From the NCBI GenBank assembly GCA_963575745.1, contig CAUYUJ010019610.1:1-64000 (forward strand): a DNA stretch of 64,000 bases, read 5' to 3'. This DNA comes from Prorocentrum cordatum. Taxonomy: Eukaryota > Sar > Dinophyceae > Prorocentrales > Prorocentraceae. Both the position numbers and the translations under genes were made by a program. The notes under the pieces were generated by a model, which was not told the DNA's origin, did not search any database, and saw nothing but the letters and a program-made list of their open reading frames with translations. Positions 22,113 to 34,277 of this stretch are shown piece after piece (position 1 is the first letter of the stretch; each line of letters opens with the position of its first letter).

Positions 22113-24512
22113 CTAGTCGTCGTGATCCTGTCGTAGGCTGCAGGAGCCCCATACTCTGTGCAGGTCGTCGTCGATGCTGCCGCGGTCGCAGTGGTTGTCT
22201 GTGTTGCTAAACGTATGATGTTTGCGGTCTGGCGTCCACATAGCTGCGCGCGTGATTGCTTGAAGCGTACCAGCCTCGTGGTATCTTCCCTGCTTCTTCA
22301 TATTGTTCAGTTTCTTCTTGAGGTCGTAGGTGTCGATGCCCAACTCAGCGCCTTGGCCAAGCCAGTCGGAAGATGCTCTGGCCCAGTGCTGGAGTTGGTG
22401 CGATTGCATTATCCCATGGATAACGTCGGCGGGGTCGCCCAGGTAATCGCCGTCCGCCATGCGCCATATGTGACCGTTGCTGTCGGTCCACTATGTAGGC
22501 GATGTAGCTTTCCATCAAATCTTCCAGAAGGTGAGTATGACCGTGCCAATGAGCACACGTCTTTGCTTCCAACGGTAGATGGGCGGTACGTTGGCCAGGC
22601 GCTGGTAGATGATGGGCCATGCGTGGTGTGCCCCTTCATGAAGGTTGGGCTTCCTGATCCACGCGTCGAACCATGTGGTAAGTACACCTCGCAAGATGGC
22701 GACAGCCGGGTCGGCGTCGGCGATGGACAGGTGCGTGTGAAGGCATCTCCCCGCCCAGTGCCTGCCGAGGGCCGTCGCGCATCTCCGTCGTGCTGCAGTG
22801 ATAGCCGTAGGTGCTTCGCTGTAAACCTTACAGCGGTATACGTAGGATGTCATTGGTCCCTTTGTGATCAGGGTCTGCTTGCGTCGTGCTCGTAGTCGTC
22901 GAAGCCGCTGGGAGATGCAGCGGAGTCGCGCTGCTGCGAGTCGGCGTCGTTTGCTGCGCGTGGGTGGGCACGTTGGCGTTCTGCCTGTTCGGTCTTGCCC
23001 GAGGTCGCGTCGCACCGCTGCTGCTTTGATCTTTATGCCTTGCTGTCGAAGTTGGCTGCAAATCTCGTTCGTCATGTCCATGCTGGAGCTGATCAGAACG
23101 CTCTTGTCGGCCATCTCAAGTCCTTGCTCGGCAAAGCACCGTGCGTATGCCGCGTTTGCGCTGATGGCGGTAGTGTTTGTGCGCCGTCGGCTGCCTGTTG
23201 TACGGAGTTCCACGTCGTCGAACCAGGCGCTGGGCGTAGCTGCGGGCACCATGTAGCGCATGCGGTGTAGTACCTGGTACATGATGGCTCGCGCCAGGTC
23301 GTTCGCATGCCTCGGCCCAGCGACAAGCGATCGTGAAGGTGGGATTGGTTGCCCGTATGTGGATGCTTGTCGCAAGAATCGCGCAAAAGTGTGGAGCTGC
23401 AGCTCCGGCGCCAGTACGCGTGGTGGGAACCAAACGTGCCTTGTGGCGTACATAACCTGTAGTGGATCAACACTGTCATAGAATTTCCGTATGTCCGCTA
23501 GGGTGGATGCATGGGCCAGCTGGAGAGCGTCGCAGATCTCGTCGCCCAAGACACGTGCCGCTGCTTCGCGTAAGCAACTGCTGCCTGCCATGGCTGCGTC
23601 CCAGTGGCGACCCGCTATGCGTGCTCATTTGTCCACCGTAGGACGTGTTAGCTTTTCCCAAGCTCTCCAGATTGGTGGCAGTAGTCCCAGTGCTCTGTCG
23701 CCCTCCGCCTCAGGCTGCAACATGATGATCGAGCACTGAAGCTGCCAGGGCCAGACAAGTTCGTGCTCGATGCTGTTGAACAGGTTGACCAATTGCTGTC
23801 ACCCTGCTCGCGGGAGTCGTCGCAAGTCAGAGCTGGTGATCTTGTCGGTGCCCTTTCCTGAGTCGGGTGAGCACCGTAACGAGTAATCGAGGTCGTCCAA
23901 GGTCCAGTTGGTGGCTGCTGCTGATGCCGCGTGCTCTCGTACGTCATTCGTGATGCTGACGTAGCCGTGGTGGGTGAGCGTTGGCTGTGCCCATAGCTCA
24001 CGGAACTCGTCTGTCTTGGCGTCGATGATGGACTGTGGGCAGCATGCCTGGCCCCTGGCGTGGATGCGCTCGCCCTCGTGGCGTGGCTGTGACTTGGTGG
24101 GTCTGCGGAGCTTTCCCGTTGTCGATTTGTTGGTGCCGGACAGCCAGAGCATGAAATTGTGCGAGCTTGCCCAAACATCGCGCTGCAATGCCTTGTGAAC
24201 TTCTCGTTCGGCTTGGTCGTCCATGCCCAGGAGCACGCCGATATGCAATGCAGGAAGGTGCTGAAGGCGGTCTGCCCAGAGGTCGCGGTGCATCGCTGCC
24301 GCGGGGTTGAGTCGCACCCCTGCCGCAGGGAAGCCTTCGTAGACAAGTTGGCGGGCTTCGGCTTCTAGCTGGTGTCTCTGACGGTCCCCATGCCCCCGTC
24401 GTTGGAGGGTGGTGTGCGCCCTGCGTGTAGACGCTAGTTTGGCCCACCAGTCAGACTGCTTGTTGCAATAGTGGGTCCTCCTTGAGCGCGCCGTCGCCTT
24501 CTTCGTTGCCAT
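22113..24512 (-). pseudogene. LINE 1 reverse transcriptase, frameshifted
   Basis: The pre-RT segment at 24512-23799 ends SGKGTDKITSSDLRRLP, the start of the RT fingers. After a frame change, the palm at 23591-22515 carries ADIRKFYDSVD (motif A, Asp codon at 23492-23494), a GPRHANDL segment where the usual GxxQG motif B is degenerate, and WFDDVEL (motif C, codons at about 23214-23222). Downstream, CDRGSIDDDLHRVWGSC (about 22180) resembles the LINE C-terminal finger with one Cys lost. The loss of frame plus the altered motif B argue that this copy is inactive. Confidence 0.75.
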
Positions 24513-24632
24513 GGTCCTGGCGGTGCCCCCCCCCCCCCCTGTAGCGATGTCGGTCTTATGGCTTGACGGTGTAGGCCGCGCAGTAGAACCTCTCCATGGT
24601 AGTGACAGTCTGACCGTACTCTTGACCCAGGG

Positions 24633-26094
24633 CTAGTGCTGCCCTAGGGTCGGCTCGATAAGCTGCTCCATTCTCCAAGTAGACAGGTGGCTGTGCCGTG
24701 GTGGTGAAAGCTCATGGCAGACTTGCCACAATTTGTCCATGGTCTTAGTGTCTGGCTTGATATGGTTGCTCGAACTTCCTCGGGCCTCCAGCGTGCGCCG
24801 AGAGGTCGCCTCCTCCTGAGGCCCCTCGATCGGCGCGTCGAAAGGGTCCGTCGGTGGTTCGTCCTCGTATTGATCCTGAAGTGAGTCGTCAAAGTTGATA
24901 TCGTCCATTGGGTCGCGTTCGTTGCCCATGCTGGTCGTGGCGATGGGCGTAGGGCCGCTCGCCGTAGTACCAAGCAACGTCCATATGTTGTTCATCTCTC
25001 CTGTGATAAGGGGGTCGTAATAGCTCGTGTCGTGGTCGGTCGGGCGGCGGGCCACTCGATGCTGGCGTCCTGCCCATTATGGCGTTGCTTCTTCTGGCGC
25101 TGTCTCTTGCTGCTTGGGTTGGGCGGCTGCGGTGGTGCAGGTGTGCGCGAGAAGTGGGTCGGGGGCGAGATCCGTCTGATAATGACTGGGAGCGCCGCTC
25201 CTCGTAGCCGCAAGATCTGCCCGATATGCGTCTTCCAGAGTGCTGCGGCAGTCTCCAGTCCGATGAAGTACTTGCGGGCATCGTGGCTGGCCAGCGCGAA
25301 GTCGATGAGCGTGGCCGTCGTGGTGCCCTTCTTGCTGTTGTGTGTGCTGCAGGTGTAGCCGTCTGGTATCGTCGCGATATTGGCCCCATGGCTTGCGGCC
25401 AGCCTGATGCCCAGAGTCACTCTGGGGAGGCGCTCCAGCCCCCCATTGCGATCCAAGGGCGCTGGCAGCTGGATGGGAAAGCGGCCAATGTGAAGAGCTT
25501 CCTGGCGCTGACCCCCTGTAGGCTACCCGACGAGTCCAGGCACGCGCTGACAAGCATGAGCTGCGTCCCCTCAGGTGCCAGCACATGGGGGCCCAGTCGA
25601 GGTAGGCATGATGGATGAGAGCTGTCTGCTGGCAGGTCGAGAAGGCCTGCGGTGGTAGCTGATGCTGAGTTGCGCGCTGCCTGCTCGCGGAAGCACTCGG
25701 ATTGGTGGTGGGTAAAGATGCCCACGCACGCGCCGCCGTTGGAGCCGCGCTGGCTCTTGGCGGACTGGCGGGCGGGGGGGAACGCGGACTTGCATCCCAT
25801 GTTCTGCGCGTCGCGCTCTACGTTCAGAAGCTCGCGAATTGGGAACGGGCCCCCCTGAATGGCGAAGGCGTCAAACCGTTTCTCCAAGCGCGCTGCAGCG
25901 AGGAAATCTTCACCCTGGAGCCCCGCTCCGTGCAATTGCCGGCGATATCGCGCGCCCCGCATCGCCTCGGTGGTCGGCATGGCGATGGGGGCTGAACGAC
26001 CCCTACTCGGGGGGCTTCTCGACAAGCCCCTTGCCCGCCGTCTGTGCGTCCTCGGCCTTCTTGGCATGGGCCCGCACTTCCTCGAGAAGCTCAT
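24633..26094 (-). pseudogene. LINE 1 endonuclease domain, frameshifted
   Basis: Two overlapping frames (26094-25417 and 25456-24992) together resemble an APE-type LINE endonuclease. They contain GGACVGIFTHHQ, then PWIAMGGWSASPE where the family has the GDWN catalytic motif (Asp-Asn replaced), then TCSTHNSKKGTTTATLIDFA, the TLIDF region near the domain end. A third frame (25055-24633) carries an acidic linker toward the RT. The missing catalytic residues support decay. Confidence 0.6.
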
Positions 26095-26429
26095 CCTTCG
26101 TCTTGGCTGCTGCAGTAGTCGGTGGTGTAGCTGGCTGACGCGATGGTGGCGGCGTTGAGTTGGCCGCTTGTGATGCCGTTAATGCTGGGGCCGATTCAGC
26201 GGTGACGGCCTGTGCTCCGCTCTCGGCCTTGCGTTTCTTCGCAGCCTGCTTGATGTCCTCGCGGTTATTCTTTGCTGTCTCTCGTGCTTGCTGTAAGTGC
26301 CGTCGAAGGCCCTGCATGCATGTGGCGGCGTTGTCTCTGTAGGACTGGAGCAGCTGGCGTCTCGCGTCTGCCCTCGGGGTTGTCGTCTTCCAGCTCCAGG
26401 TCGCCCGCGATGCCCAAGTTGTCTAGGTA

Positions 26430-26985
26430 AGCCAGGTTGAGGCCGTGGATGGTCTGCGTTATGTTGATCTTCGGCGGCGCACCGTCTTTGGCCAAACACC
26501 CGCGATGCTCCCCACCTCTCTCTTTCCGCCTGGATGATTGCATTGGCGCGCTCCATGAGGTGCGCCCGTTGCTCGGCGAGGAGAGCTCTGGTGGCGTTGA
26601 CCTCCTCGTAGGCTGACTCGTACATGTCGCTCGTGCACTCGAGCCGAACTGCTGCGTTGCGGAGCTGGCGAGCCCGCGATTGGACGGGCTCCTCGCCCTG
26701 CGGCGCCAGGCCGTCGGCCACTGCCTTCGGCTGCAAGGCGGGGCCGCTGGTGATGCCCATTCCCGCCAGGGGCTCCGCTATGCCCCGCAGCGCGTCGGCC
26801 ATCTGCTGCTGATGTGGGTCGCGGCCCTTGCCCGCGCTATTTCTGTCGTCGCCGTGTTCGGGCTGCTTGACCTTGCAGCCGCGCGAGCAGGTCCAGTTCC
26901 ACTTGTGCCAGTCGTCATTGTAGCGCCATTTGTTGCAGCTCTTGCAGGAAGACCAGGGCCGGGATGCGGGGGAGCTGCCCCCCAT
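26430..26985 (-). pseudogene. LINE 1 N-terminal zinc-finger ORF
   Basis: The protein begins MGGSSPASRPWSSCKSCNKW and continues RYNDDWHKWNWTCSRGCK, giving a CxxC...C...C finger with conserved tryptophans. A region predicted to be coiled coil follows (YESAYEEVNATRALLAEQRA). This layout suits an ORF1-like nucleic-acid chaperone or the N-terminus of a single-ORF LINE. The frame breaks near 26430. Confidence 0.55.
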
Positions 26986-27359
26986 GCTGCTGGAGCTCTT
27001 GCCCTTGCCGCTGCCCTAGCCCCCGCGGTAGCTGTTGCGCCTCGTGTCGGACGGGTGGTACTGCTGGCAGCGCTGGTGCTGCTGTGCACAATGGTGCTGC
27101 TGGAGTCGGTGTGCTGTGTCAAAGACGTGCGCGAGGACTCGAGCTGCGGACCTGCGCTGCCGTTCCCGCCCGTGCCAGGCGGGCTCCTGCGGCGTCTCGC
27201 CGACCGCGCTGCGCCGGCTGCGGCGCCGCGGTGGCGCCGCCGCCAGGAGCTACCCGCGGCCGCGGCTGATCGGGCCCAGAGGGGGGGCTGGGGCACGGCG
27301 CGCCTCGACCCCCCAAGGGCGCCGCGGCTCGCGCGAGCCCGGCCTCCTGGGCGGCCTGA

Positions 27360-27475
27360 TCGGAGGAGGAGGAGGAGGAGGAAGAGGTGGAGGGAGGAGG
27401 AGGGCGAGGAGGAGGAAGGAGGAGGAAGAGGACAAGGAAAAGGATGAGGAAGAGGAGGAGGGAAAGGAGGTGGAA
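27360..27475. repeat. GGA microsatellite between two LINEs
   Basis: GGA/GGAAGA triplets on the plus strand, hence CCT on the LINE strand. It lies exactly at the boundary between LINE 2 (right) and LINE 1 (left). A pyrimidine-rich or microsatellite 3' end is common for LINEs. Confidence 0.85.
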
Positions 27476-27479
27476 TGAC

Positions 27480-30450
27480 GATGATGAGGTTACACTTTGC
27501 ACTTTGCACCGCGCCGTCAAGGTCTCCGTTGCGCCTGAGGCGGCGCGTCAAGCCGCTGCAAGAAACGCCGCACAAAAGCGCCTCGCGTGAGGCGCGAGAA
27601 GATTGGGGCCGGCGCAGCTGGCGTGCGACCGAGCGAACGCGAGCGAGCCATTCCACCTTGCTGCGCTGGCCAGCATCCGCGAGCCAATCGGAACCGAGCA
27701 GTCGGGCGAGGTCCATCTCCCATCGCCAGGCCTTGAATATGCGGCCATGCGTCTGGGGCCACTATAGCAGATGGACAGGCACAAGCTGGGCAGGCGCGGC
27801 GTCTGGCAGGGCGGCCTGGCGGGCGAGGTGTCCAGCCCCGGCAAACACGCGAAGATTCACGTCTATGCCCCATGTCGCGCGGGACTGGAGACGGCAGAGA
27901 CGCGGCGCCATCGGCGGCGACAGGAATCCTCCGGCGTCTCCCCCCCCCATCTCTGCGCGCAAATCAGCTGAGAGAACATTTTGCGGTGCGCGACTCGAAT
28001 TAGATTCAGATCCTTGACCGCGGGGCACCACAATCCCGATCCATAGAGCAGGACAGGTTCGACGGCTCGCTCGAGCAGCTTCGCGGCCTGCTGCCAGCGG
28101 CAGGCGCGTCCAGGTAGAGACATCTTGAGAGCGTAAAAAGGCTCTCCAGGCGCGAGCTACCCTGTGCTGCGCGCCCTCCCAGGGCCTTCCATCGAAGGTG
28201 AAAACAGAGCCGAGGCAAGAGAACCCATCGGCACGAGGCGCGCGCGTCAGGACGCCACCCTCGACCCTCATCTGGCAGTCGCCGAACTCGTGGTCCAGCG
28301 CCGTCGCGCCCCAGGTCAGACCCGAAGGAGGTGCGCGCCAGCCGCGCGCTCGCAGGATGCGCCGCCAAGCTATCGTCACCTTGCGCAGCGACTCGGCCGC
28401 GCCCGCAAACAGCCAGAAATTGTCGGCGCAGAAGTCCCGCCTCGCACAGCGTCGCCTCGCCCGGGGGCCAGCATTCGCCCGGGAACTCCTCACATGCATC
28501 CTTCCAACACTAAATTGAAGAGGATCGTGCTGGCTGGGTCCCTGTCGAATACCGCGAGTCCGAGGAACTGGTTGCGTCTGGATGGAGTCCATCTTGATCT
28601 CCGCCGAGGCCTTCAACTCCCTTATGATGGCTGAGATCACGGGCCTTGGCGCAGCCCATCTTCTTAGTGTCTCCTCGACCGAGCGGCGCGAGACGCGGTC
28701 GAAGGCGGCCTCGATATCGCCGCCCATGATGAAGATGGGGCGGTTCCACTCGCGGGCCTTCTTCGCCAGCGTGCGCGTGCTGGAGATCGCGTCCACCGCT
28801 TGGTGGAACTTCCGATAGGCGCACTGCCGGCTCCGCAGGGTCAACTTGTTGGCGCATATCTTGGTCGGGCCAACCGAGTATAGCTTCTCGAAGGTAGTCA
28901 GGAGCGTCATCGGTCGGTACCCTTTGAGCGTGTGCTTGGCTCCCTTCTTCTTCATGAGCTGGATGATGTGCTTCGACCAGGCTTGGCCCCTGGCATACTC
29001 GGGCACCCCGCGGAAGCGGCCCCCGAAGACGGCCGCGAGCGCGGCGAGGAAGCCCGAGCCGAGGGCCTGCAGGACCTCGGCGACCACCCCGCCCGCACCA
29101 GGAGCCTTCATGGCCTTCTTGTCGCACAGAGCCTCGCGGAGCATCTCGGGCGAGAAGGGCGGGATATCGAGCGCATCCTCCGTCGTGAAGTGGGCGAGGT
29201 AGGCGGAGACCCCCTTCCACCGGCATCGCTGTCTTCTCCTCCTCTCGCTCCCGCCTCAGAGGCGCGAACGCCATGGGCGTCTCGAGCGCGTCGTCACCCT
29301 CCTTGCGCATCCGCCTGCTCCTCGCGACATCAGGCGCCGCTGCCGAGTAGAGCTCGCCTAAGTAGTCGGGGCGTGGGGGGGGGGGGGATGGGGGCGCGCC
29401 CCCTCGAGAGATGGAACGAGTCGAGCCGCTCCGACACCGCTGCGCAACGCCTTGCCCAACTGCCCGAAATCCACTCGCATTCGCTACTGTACGACGGGGG
29501 CCTCCAGGAGGAAGATGACATCCACCATGATCGGCGCGTGGTCCAGAAGCCCAGGACGGAACAACAATGAGACGCAGGTTGAATGACTTCGGCTGGATGA
29601 CGCCGCGCACCGCGGGGACCAGCCCCTCGCAGATGGCCGCGTGGTCGATGTGCAAGGCTCGCCCTACACCGCGACAGTTGGGCCACCGCCGACATCTCTC
29701 AAACCCCCTCGCAAACTGAACCTCTCGCGCACCTCAAGCACCTCGTTGCATCGGTGGCGCTGTAGCACGTGACCGTGGGGGGCCGAGGGCAGGCAACGCG
29801 ATCTCTTCGATCGCGCCTTTCGAACGTGCTACAACGTCATCGTTCATGCCGGAGCCAGCGAACAAAGCCGTTCAGTAATTCGCCATGGACATATTCTCAA
29901 ACCAATAGCATACTTCGCCAACCGTCTGCGCGCCCTTCAAATGCTTGTAGCTGTCGCCCTGCTCGCGAGCCTTCCATCAGAAGACCGCCCCCCCCCTTGG
30001 TAGCACCTCGCTACCCTCGACCCTTTGACCAGCATCATGAGTTCGGCCATCTGAAAGTTTATATTCCCTTGGCGACGGCGACTGGGGGCGCCCAGACGCG
30101 CACGAGGCCCATGATCAAATCGGGTGACTCGTTGCCCCCTGGGTTCTCGATGTGCAAATTGCCCAACCCCTAAGCCTCGATCCCGTTCGCTTTCGCCGCG
30201 ACGCAGCCTGCCTTCGCGACGCCCGAGTGCCCGTCGAGGAACACCGCGCGGCAGTCGGTCGCCATGATTTGTCGAATATTGAAGCCGTTGACGCCGTTCC
30301 CCAACACTATTCGGATCGGGAAGGGAGGGCCGAAACTGCACGACACCTCCTCGGCTCTCGCTGCCTGACGTCGCCAAGGAGCACCGCTGCGATGACCGCG
30401 CGATGCCCGTCCACCTGGGGATGCGGGCGCCATGCCGCAGCCGCGGGCGC
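27480..30450 (-). mobile_element. Decayed LINE retroelement 2 (RTE/L1-like)
   Basis: A minus-strand element separate from LINE 1 by sequence. From right to left it has weak endonuclease remnants (about 30430-29520, ending in the frame that reads LLDHAPIMVD, the DH motif closing an APE endonuclease), an RT (29144-27762) and a C-terminal tail in another frame (WGRIFKAWRWEMDLARLLGS, about 27750-27690). It is also inside the proposed transporter intron. No RNase H was seen. Boundaries are approximate. Confidence 0.7.
27762..29144 (-). pseudogene. LINE 2 reverse transcriptase, degenerate catalytic motif
   Basis: A 460-residue frame with classic LINE RT landmarks in order: KAPGAGGVVAEVLQ, HIIQLMKKKGAKHTLKGYRP then MTLLTTFEKLYS, the motif A region FIMGGDIEAAFDRVSRR, the motif B region RGIRQGPSQHDPL (RGVRQGDPLSP-like), and FCADNFWLFA where YADD should be. 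The second catalytic Asp is Asn, and the frame is closed early relative to the tail, so the enzyme is expected to be inactive. The adjacent frame 29655-28510 is a shadow except for its first endonuclease-end residues. Confidence 0.8.
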
Positions 30451-30945
30451 CTGGGGCGGCCTCTGGGGGGCCGCGCTGCCAGTGCCGCCTCTTCGCCCAC
30501 TGCTTGTAATCGCGGGCCAGTGGGCAGTAGACAGGCGGAAGCAGGATGTCAAATTACCCCAGCGCGACCCTACCTAGGAGTTGGATCCCCCAGGAAAGCA
30601 GCATTCGTAGTAACGGTAAACGCCGTCCTCCTCCTTTCCCTCATCGTCATAGTTGCCTTTGCTTTTGATTGTTTTCGCTGTTGCTTGGTTTTGCTTATGC
30701 TTTGCCTTCGCGCGCACGCATGCGCGTGTTTTTGCGTTCGCCCACCGGGCGGGCTCTCTGATCGTACTGTTGCACATTGTTGTTGATTGGCCTTTCATGT
30801 GTTTTGCTTTTGCTTTTGCTTTACATTGCTTTGCATTGCTAGTGTTTTGCTTTGCTGTTGCTGTTGCTGTAGCTTAGTAAAGCTAAACGAAGCCTTTTGC
30901 TTTAGCCTTGCTTTTGCTTGGTTTCGCATTTGCTTCTGTGGTGAC
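30451..30945. other. No gene; TTTGC-rich repeat
   Basis: After a short unique stretch, CTTTTGC/TTTGC-type units are frequent from about 30650 to 30945. Confidence 0.55.
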
Positions 30946-31393
30946 CTTGGCCTCTACGTGCTCGTCGTGGAACGCTTGGTAGGGACCTCGGCCACTAGCG
31001 CACGTCGTTGGACGCTTGGTAGGGACCGCGGCCACTACGTGCAAGTCGTGGGACGTTTTGTAGGGACCTCGGCCTCTAGTGCTGGTCGTGGGACGCTTTG
31101 TAGTGGCCTCGGCCTCTACGCGCTCGTCGCGGGACGCTTGGCAGGGACCTCGGCCGCTAGCGCATGTCGTTGGATGCACGGTAGGGACCTCGGCCACTAC
31201 GTGCAAGTCGCGGGACGTTTTGCAGGGACCTCGGCCTCTAGTGCTGGTCGTGGGACGCTGCGCAATGACCTCGGCCTCTACGCGCTCGTCGTGGGACGCT
31301 CGGTAGGGACCTCGGCCACTAGCGCGTGTCGTTGGACGCTTGGTAGGGACCTCGGCCACTACGTGCAAGTCGCGGGACGTTTTGTAGGGGCAT
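30946..31393. repeat. Satellite with 40/41-bp monomers and a 162-bp higher-order unit
   Basis: Monomers start with (G)GGACG(C/T)TT at 30972, 31012, 31053, 31093, 31134 and so on, alternating 40 and 41 bases. Four monomer types recur in fixed order. The same phase repeats 162 bases later (30972, 31134, 31296), so there is a true higher-order repeat of 4 monomers. Since 162 is divisible by 3, both strands stay open (54-residue periodic frames). That is a by-product and not evidence of a protein. Confidence 0.9.
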
Positions 31394-32014
31394 CGGCCCG
31401 CATGATCCCTCGACCGCTCTTCTCAGACGTCAAAGGGGCGTTCGCCTCGAGCATCCCCATCTCGAGCAAACCTGTGCTCCGGATCAGCCTGACGACCCAC
31501 GCCTCTACCCTCCCCAAGCGGGCATGGTGCGAGTGCCAAGTGCCCCGCGTCGTGCGTCTGATGAAATGCATGTCCTGAAGGCCGAACTCCGCCGCAAAGA
31601 GCACAACGAACGCCCAGAAGACCTCCCCGACAGCATTGTACATCTCGCTGCCTTCAACCCGCTGATCGCCGTTCCGCTTGGACGCGACGTCGCCCACATC
31701 GATGGCCACAACAGGCGGGGTGGGCTGTGCAGCACCACCTGGTGCCGAGGCGGGCTGTGCAGCACCGCTGAAAGCCTCACTCCGCCAACCTCGGGACATG
31801 AGCGTGAGCGGCTGTGTGGCAGGGCCTCCGGGCTTGAGCCGAAATGGCTACGGAAGGCACTGCTTGCGGGGGCTCCGGTCCGGCCATCGAGGCTAGCTCG
31901 GCATCCGTCGCACATTGCTTTTGCTTTGCCTTTCCTTTGCTTCGCTTTTGTTTTTGATTTGCTTTGATTTGCGTTGCTTGAACTGTGCTTTGATGTTCCT
32001 GCTGTTGCTTTGCC
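31394..32014. other. No gene recognised
   Basis: Unique sequence. An AGGCGGGCTGTGCAGCACC block is partly duplicated near 31720-31770. The end becomes TTTGC-rich. Confidence 0.45.
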
Positions 32015-32400
32015 TTTTTTGTATGCTATGCTATGCTATGCTGCACTATGCTATGCTATGATATGATATGTTATGCTGCGCTATGCTGCGCTATGCTATG
32101 CTACGCTAGGCTGCGCTATGTAATGCTAGGCTATGGTATGCTATGCTATGCTGCGCTATACTATGCCCTGATGTGATGTGCTGCGCTATGCTATGCTATG
32201 CTATGCTATGCTATGCTATGCTGCGCTATGCTATGATATGCTGGGCGATGCTATGATATGCTAAGCTAAGCCAAGCTAAGCTTAGCTCAGCTAAGCTAAG
32301 CTAAGCTACAGCTACAGCTAAGCGAAGCTAAGATGAAACTAAGCTAGACGAAGCTAAGCTAAGCTAAGCTAAGATGAGATACGCAAAGCTAAGGTAAGGG
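32015..32400. repeat. Pentanucleotide array GCTAT then AAGCT
   Basis: GCTAT units with variants (GCTGC, GATAT) fill 32015-32260. They change into AAGCT/AGCTA units up to about 32400. The two halves differ mainly by one base per pentamer. Confidence 0.9.
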
Positions 32401-33567
32401 GGCGCAACTGGGGGAACCGCGGGGCGGGGACCGGGGGAACCGCACGGGGCGAAACCCACTGCCCGGCCCCTTTTAGGCTATTAGAGTAAGAGCCCTCTAG
32501 GCAGAGCCTAGGTAGGGAACTTGCCTGACTTCGGACGCGAAGGCGCGCCCCTCTCCTTCAACTTCACAGGGATGGGCGGCCCGTCAACAATGTGCAGCGC
32601 TCGGAATACACAACATCCGAGCGGGAATCTACAACCACATCTTTGTTTGGTATTAGGGCCAAGTCTCCAGCCGGACCTCGGTGTCGTGTGGAACGATGAC
32701 GTACTGCGAGATGTATGTTGCTTCCATCGTACTGACGGACCGCATCCCAGAAAGAATTTCAAGCACCCGGAAAAGTGTCGAAAGAGCGTCGAACGAGTGT
32801 CTCCCAGGGCCCGACACGTGAAATTCCTCGAGCTTGGGGGTACTTTTCTGGTGTTCGAAATTCTTTCTGGTGATCAAGGCTAACGTGGGTTGAAACATCA
32901 TGATGCGAGACGTCGCCAAATCGCGCTCCCGCTCTCTGGCACCACTCGGCCAAATCACATCGGTGCAGCGAGATCCACGAGAAATATCACACAGCCTCCC
33001 TCCGTTACCAAAACTCTGGGCGCTCCAATGGAGAAAGCTTCATCATACAGCACCCGTACCACAGAGACACCATCGCAGCGATAGGGGGGAGCAATGCAGG
33101 CGCGAGATATGGAAATGCGTCACGAAGCGCAGGCCGCCCCTAATGCGTCATTTCTGGGCAAATGGGGCGAGGAGGAGCAGGAGGAGGAGGAGGAGGAGGA
33201 AGAGGAGGAGGCAGGCGGGGGACGGCGGGGTCGGGTGCGCCGAAGAGGAGGCCAGGAGGAGGGGGTTCGTGCATCGTGGCCCACGCACGCGCGTGGACGA
33301 GAGGGGGGCCAGGGAGCCTGCCGAGAGAGACGGAGGGGGCCGCGAAATCCGAGAGACCGAGAGACCTCGTGGCACAGACCATGGCACCCACGCACCCCTG
33401 GCTCGGCACGAGGGAGGCAGGTCCTGAGCGAAACGGGTCCTGAACCCTGGGCCCTTGCCCAGGAACCACCTCCTTCGTCCCGAGTCCGTCTTGACAGTCC
33501 CCGGGGCCCGTGGAGGGTCTCAGGAGCGCGAAGAAACTCAGAACCCGTTTCCCTCAGAACCTGCTTG
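32401..33567. other. No gene assigned; fold-back inside
   Basis: Lower-GC unique sequence. It contains the imperfect fold-back 32747-32870 and a GGA stretch at 33170-33213, and ends with an R1 fragment (about 33480-33530). A minus-strand frame at 32958-32653 (starting MIWPSG, containing ALITRKNFEHQ) looks less repetitive than its surroundings but has no recognised domain. Confidence 0.4.
32747..32870. repeat. Fold-back, about 30-nt arms
   Basis: CCAGAAAGAATTTCAAGC starts the left arm (32747-32776). The right arm (32842-32870, ending GAAATTCTTTCTGG) is its reverse complement with three mismatches and one gap. Confidence 0.75.
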
Positions 33568-33752
33568 CCTTCATCTCCTCCTCCTCCTCCTCCTCCTCCT
33601 CCTCCTCCTCCTCCCTCCTCCCTCCTCCCTCCTCCCCGTCCTTACTCCTTCCTCCTTCCTCCTTCCTCCTTCCTACTTCCTCCTTCCTCCTTCCTCCTTC
33701 CTTCTTCCTCCTTCCTCCCTCCTTCCTACTTCCTCCTCCTCCTCCTCCTCCT
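33568..33752. repeat. CCT and CTTCCTC microsatellite
   Basis: CCT triplets followed by CTTCCTC-like heptamers and another CCT run. Confidence 0.95.
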
Positions 33753-34277
33753 CGATGCCCCCGGCCGGGAGCAGGAGCACGCTTGCCGCCGTGGGCCTTC
33801 GTGGGGCAGAACCCCCCTGCTCCGCCCGCTGGTGCCGGGAGGCGTCTCCTGCTGCCCAGTCCTGGTTCCAGAACGGCGGCTCTGAGTCGAGGGGTAGCAT
33901 GGCGACAAGCCCTGAGGTCCAGGCGATGCAATGTTTCCGCATCGGGCGTTGTCGCCCAGTCGCGGGCATGGGACCATCACAGATCGATCCAGCGCGAAAA
34001 GCGCCTCAGAGCCTCAGAAGGATGGGGTCTAGGGCTCTGGTCGCAATTTAGGTCATGTTGTGATTTTCGCTCGCAATGTCGAGTCTCAGGGTCTGGCACT
34101 GACTGTCGGTGGTCTGACTCGTGAGACTGGAGATGCGTGAGGCGGCACGCGGAAGCAAATGAACTGAACCGCGCTGGTTGCCGCAATTTCGCAGTTCTGT
34201 CTAGACACAACTTCACCATGCGAACGAGCGAAATGTGACCGTGCTCCCTTTCGGCCCGTACTCCCTCACACAAGCAC
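33753..34277. other. No gene recognised
   Basis: Unique sequence downstream (on the minus strand) of transporter exon A, and so intron in that model. Confidence 0.45.

Larger units (their letters stand above)
21298..27350 (-). mobile_element. Decayed LINE retroelement 1 (EN-RT-RNase H)
   Basis: Reading leftward on the minus strand, the element shows the full order of a non-LTR retrotransposon: a zinc-finger ORF1-like segment, an apurinic-type endonuclease, a reverse transcriptase, a degenerate C-rich finger, and RNase H. Each piece lies in a different frame, so the element needs several frame changes and is either dead or badly base-called. It lies within the proposed 18.5-kb intron of the transporter gene and has the same orientation. 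The 5' boundary is placed at the CCT tract (27360-27475) that separates it from LINE 2. No target-site duplication was identified. Confidence 0.8.

Noticed and set aside
30883-31368. A 54-residue-period protein in the 162-bp satellite.
   Set aside because: Open on both strands as a consequence of the period. No start, signal or domain.
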